A DNA stretch of 6,873 nt, taken from NCBI RefSeq assembly GCF_937890585.1, contig NZ_CALACG010000046.1, positions 1-6,873 on the forward strand, given 5' to 3'. The notes beneath the pieces were generated by a model, which was not told the origin of the DNA, did no database searches, and saw only the letters and a program-made list of their open reading frames with translations. Source of the DNA: an uncultured Campylobacter sp. GTDB lineage: Bacteria; Campylobacterota; Campylobacteria; Campylobacterales; Campylobacteraceae. Positions 6,738-6,873 of this stretch are shown here, piece after piece. Position 1 is the stretch's first letter. Every line of letters starts with the position of its first letter. The position numbers and the translations under genes were made by a program.

Positions 6738-6740
6738 ATT

Positions 6741-6748
6741 TCCGCCTT
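6741..6748 (-). promoter_or_regulatory. Ribosome binding site of PFOR
   Basis: Minus-strand aaggcgga lies 3 bases before the ATG at 6737 when counted from its end; the aagg core is 7 bases upstream. It favours Met1 over Met5 or Met8 as start. Confidence 0.65.
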
Positions 6749-6771
6749 AAAATTATCTTAAAAATGGCTTT

Positions 6772-6801
6772 ATTATAAGGAAAAAATCCAAAATTTGTCA
6801 T
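6772..6801 (-). promoter_or_regulatory. Sigma70-type promoter of PFOR
   Basis: On the minus strand an exact TATAAT (-10) lies at 6772-6777. An ATGACA hexamer (five of six to TTGACA) at 6796-6801 is 18 bases further upstream. The spacer is T-rich (gga then tttttt), as is common before Campylobacter -10 boxes, where the -35 element is often weak. Transcription would begin near 6764-6766, giving a leader of about 27-30 bases. A consensus promoter suits a highly expressed central enzyme. Confidence 0.65.
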
Positions 6802-6873
6802 TAATCTCTATCATTAAAAAATTAAAATTCATAAATAACTAAGATGTAAGTCAAATTTTAATATTGTAGGGGC

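Larger units (their letters stand above)
6738..6873. other. AT-rich spacer upstream of PFOR
   Basis: These 136 bases hold the PFOR ribosome binding site and promoter and no credible coding sequence on either strand. Beyond the promoter I see a 7-base direct repeat overlapping the -35 (tcattaa at 6798-6804 and 6811-6817) and a 9-base AT-only inverted repeat (6821-6829 with 6854-6862), neither convincing as a known operator. The last bases (tattgtaggggc) belong to whatever lies beyond the window. Confidence 0.6.

Noticed and set aside
6821..6862. 9-base inverted repeat attaaaatt / aattttaat upstream of PFOR
   Set aside because: Made only of A and T in a very AT-rich spacer with a 24-base loop; expected by chance.

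Overview
The window reads as a chromosomal segment from a Campylobacterota organism, most likely a Campylobacter outside the C. jejuni group (the concisus/curvus/showae/rectus kind). The pointers are intergenic runs of aaatttaaattt, AT-rich spacers with an ordinary TATAAT promoter, a single-chain pyruvate:flavodoxin/ferredoxin oxidoreductase of the Campylobacter type, and an RTX surface protein. The species is an inference from codon and base habits, not from a database match.

Layout. Positions 42-2591 (+) encode an 849-residue secreted protein built like a small LapA-family adhesin. It has an N-terminal retention module of about 105 residues with a di-alanine T-A-A-G site, a Gly-rich linker, an Ig/Calx-beta-like domain, about 17 degenerate Asp-rich RTX-like repeats, and a type I secretion (T1SS) style C-terminus. 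Positions 2593-3093 (-) encode a 166-residue DNA-deoxyinosine (hypoxanthine) glycosylase of the uracil-DNA glycosylase superfamily. Its stop codon lies one base from the adhesin stop, so the genes converge. Positions 3159-6737 (-) encode a complete 1192-residue pyruvate:flavodoxin/ferredoxin oxidoreductase (PFOR, NifJ type) with all thiamine and Fe-S ligands present. A sigma70-like promoter and a good ribosome binding site sit upstream of it at 6741-6801.

How the parts relate. The three genes show no shared pathway. PFOR is core central metabolism (pyruvate to acetyl-CoA, electrons to flavodoxin or ferredoxin), the glycosylase is DNA repair, and the adhesin is an accessory surface protein. 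PFOR and the glycosylase run in the same direction with 65 bp between them, which contains a terminator-like hairpin; partial read-through into the glycosylase is possible.

The part most worth pursuing is the adhesin. The retention module plus T-A-A-G site predicts that it is held in the outer membrane mid-export and released by a LapG-type periplasmic protease. None of the expected partners (LapG, LapD, T1SS ABC transporter, membrane fusion protein, outer-membrane pore) is in the window. Its base composition is also mosaic: about 46% GC at the N-terminal end, about 31% in the middle domain and about 41% at the C-terminal end, against about 50% in sampled PFOR lines. A 15-bp inverted repeat just past its stop codon lies inside the opposing glycosylase gene and could act as its terminator.
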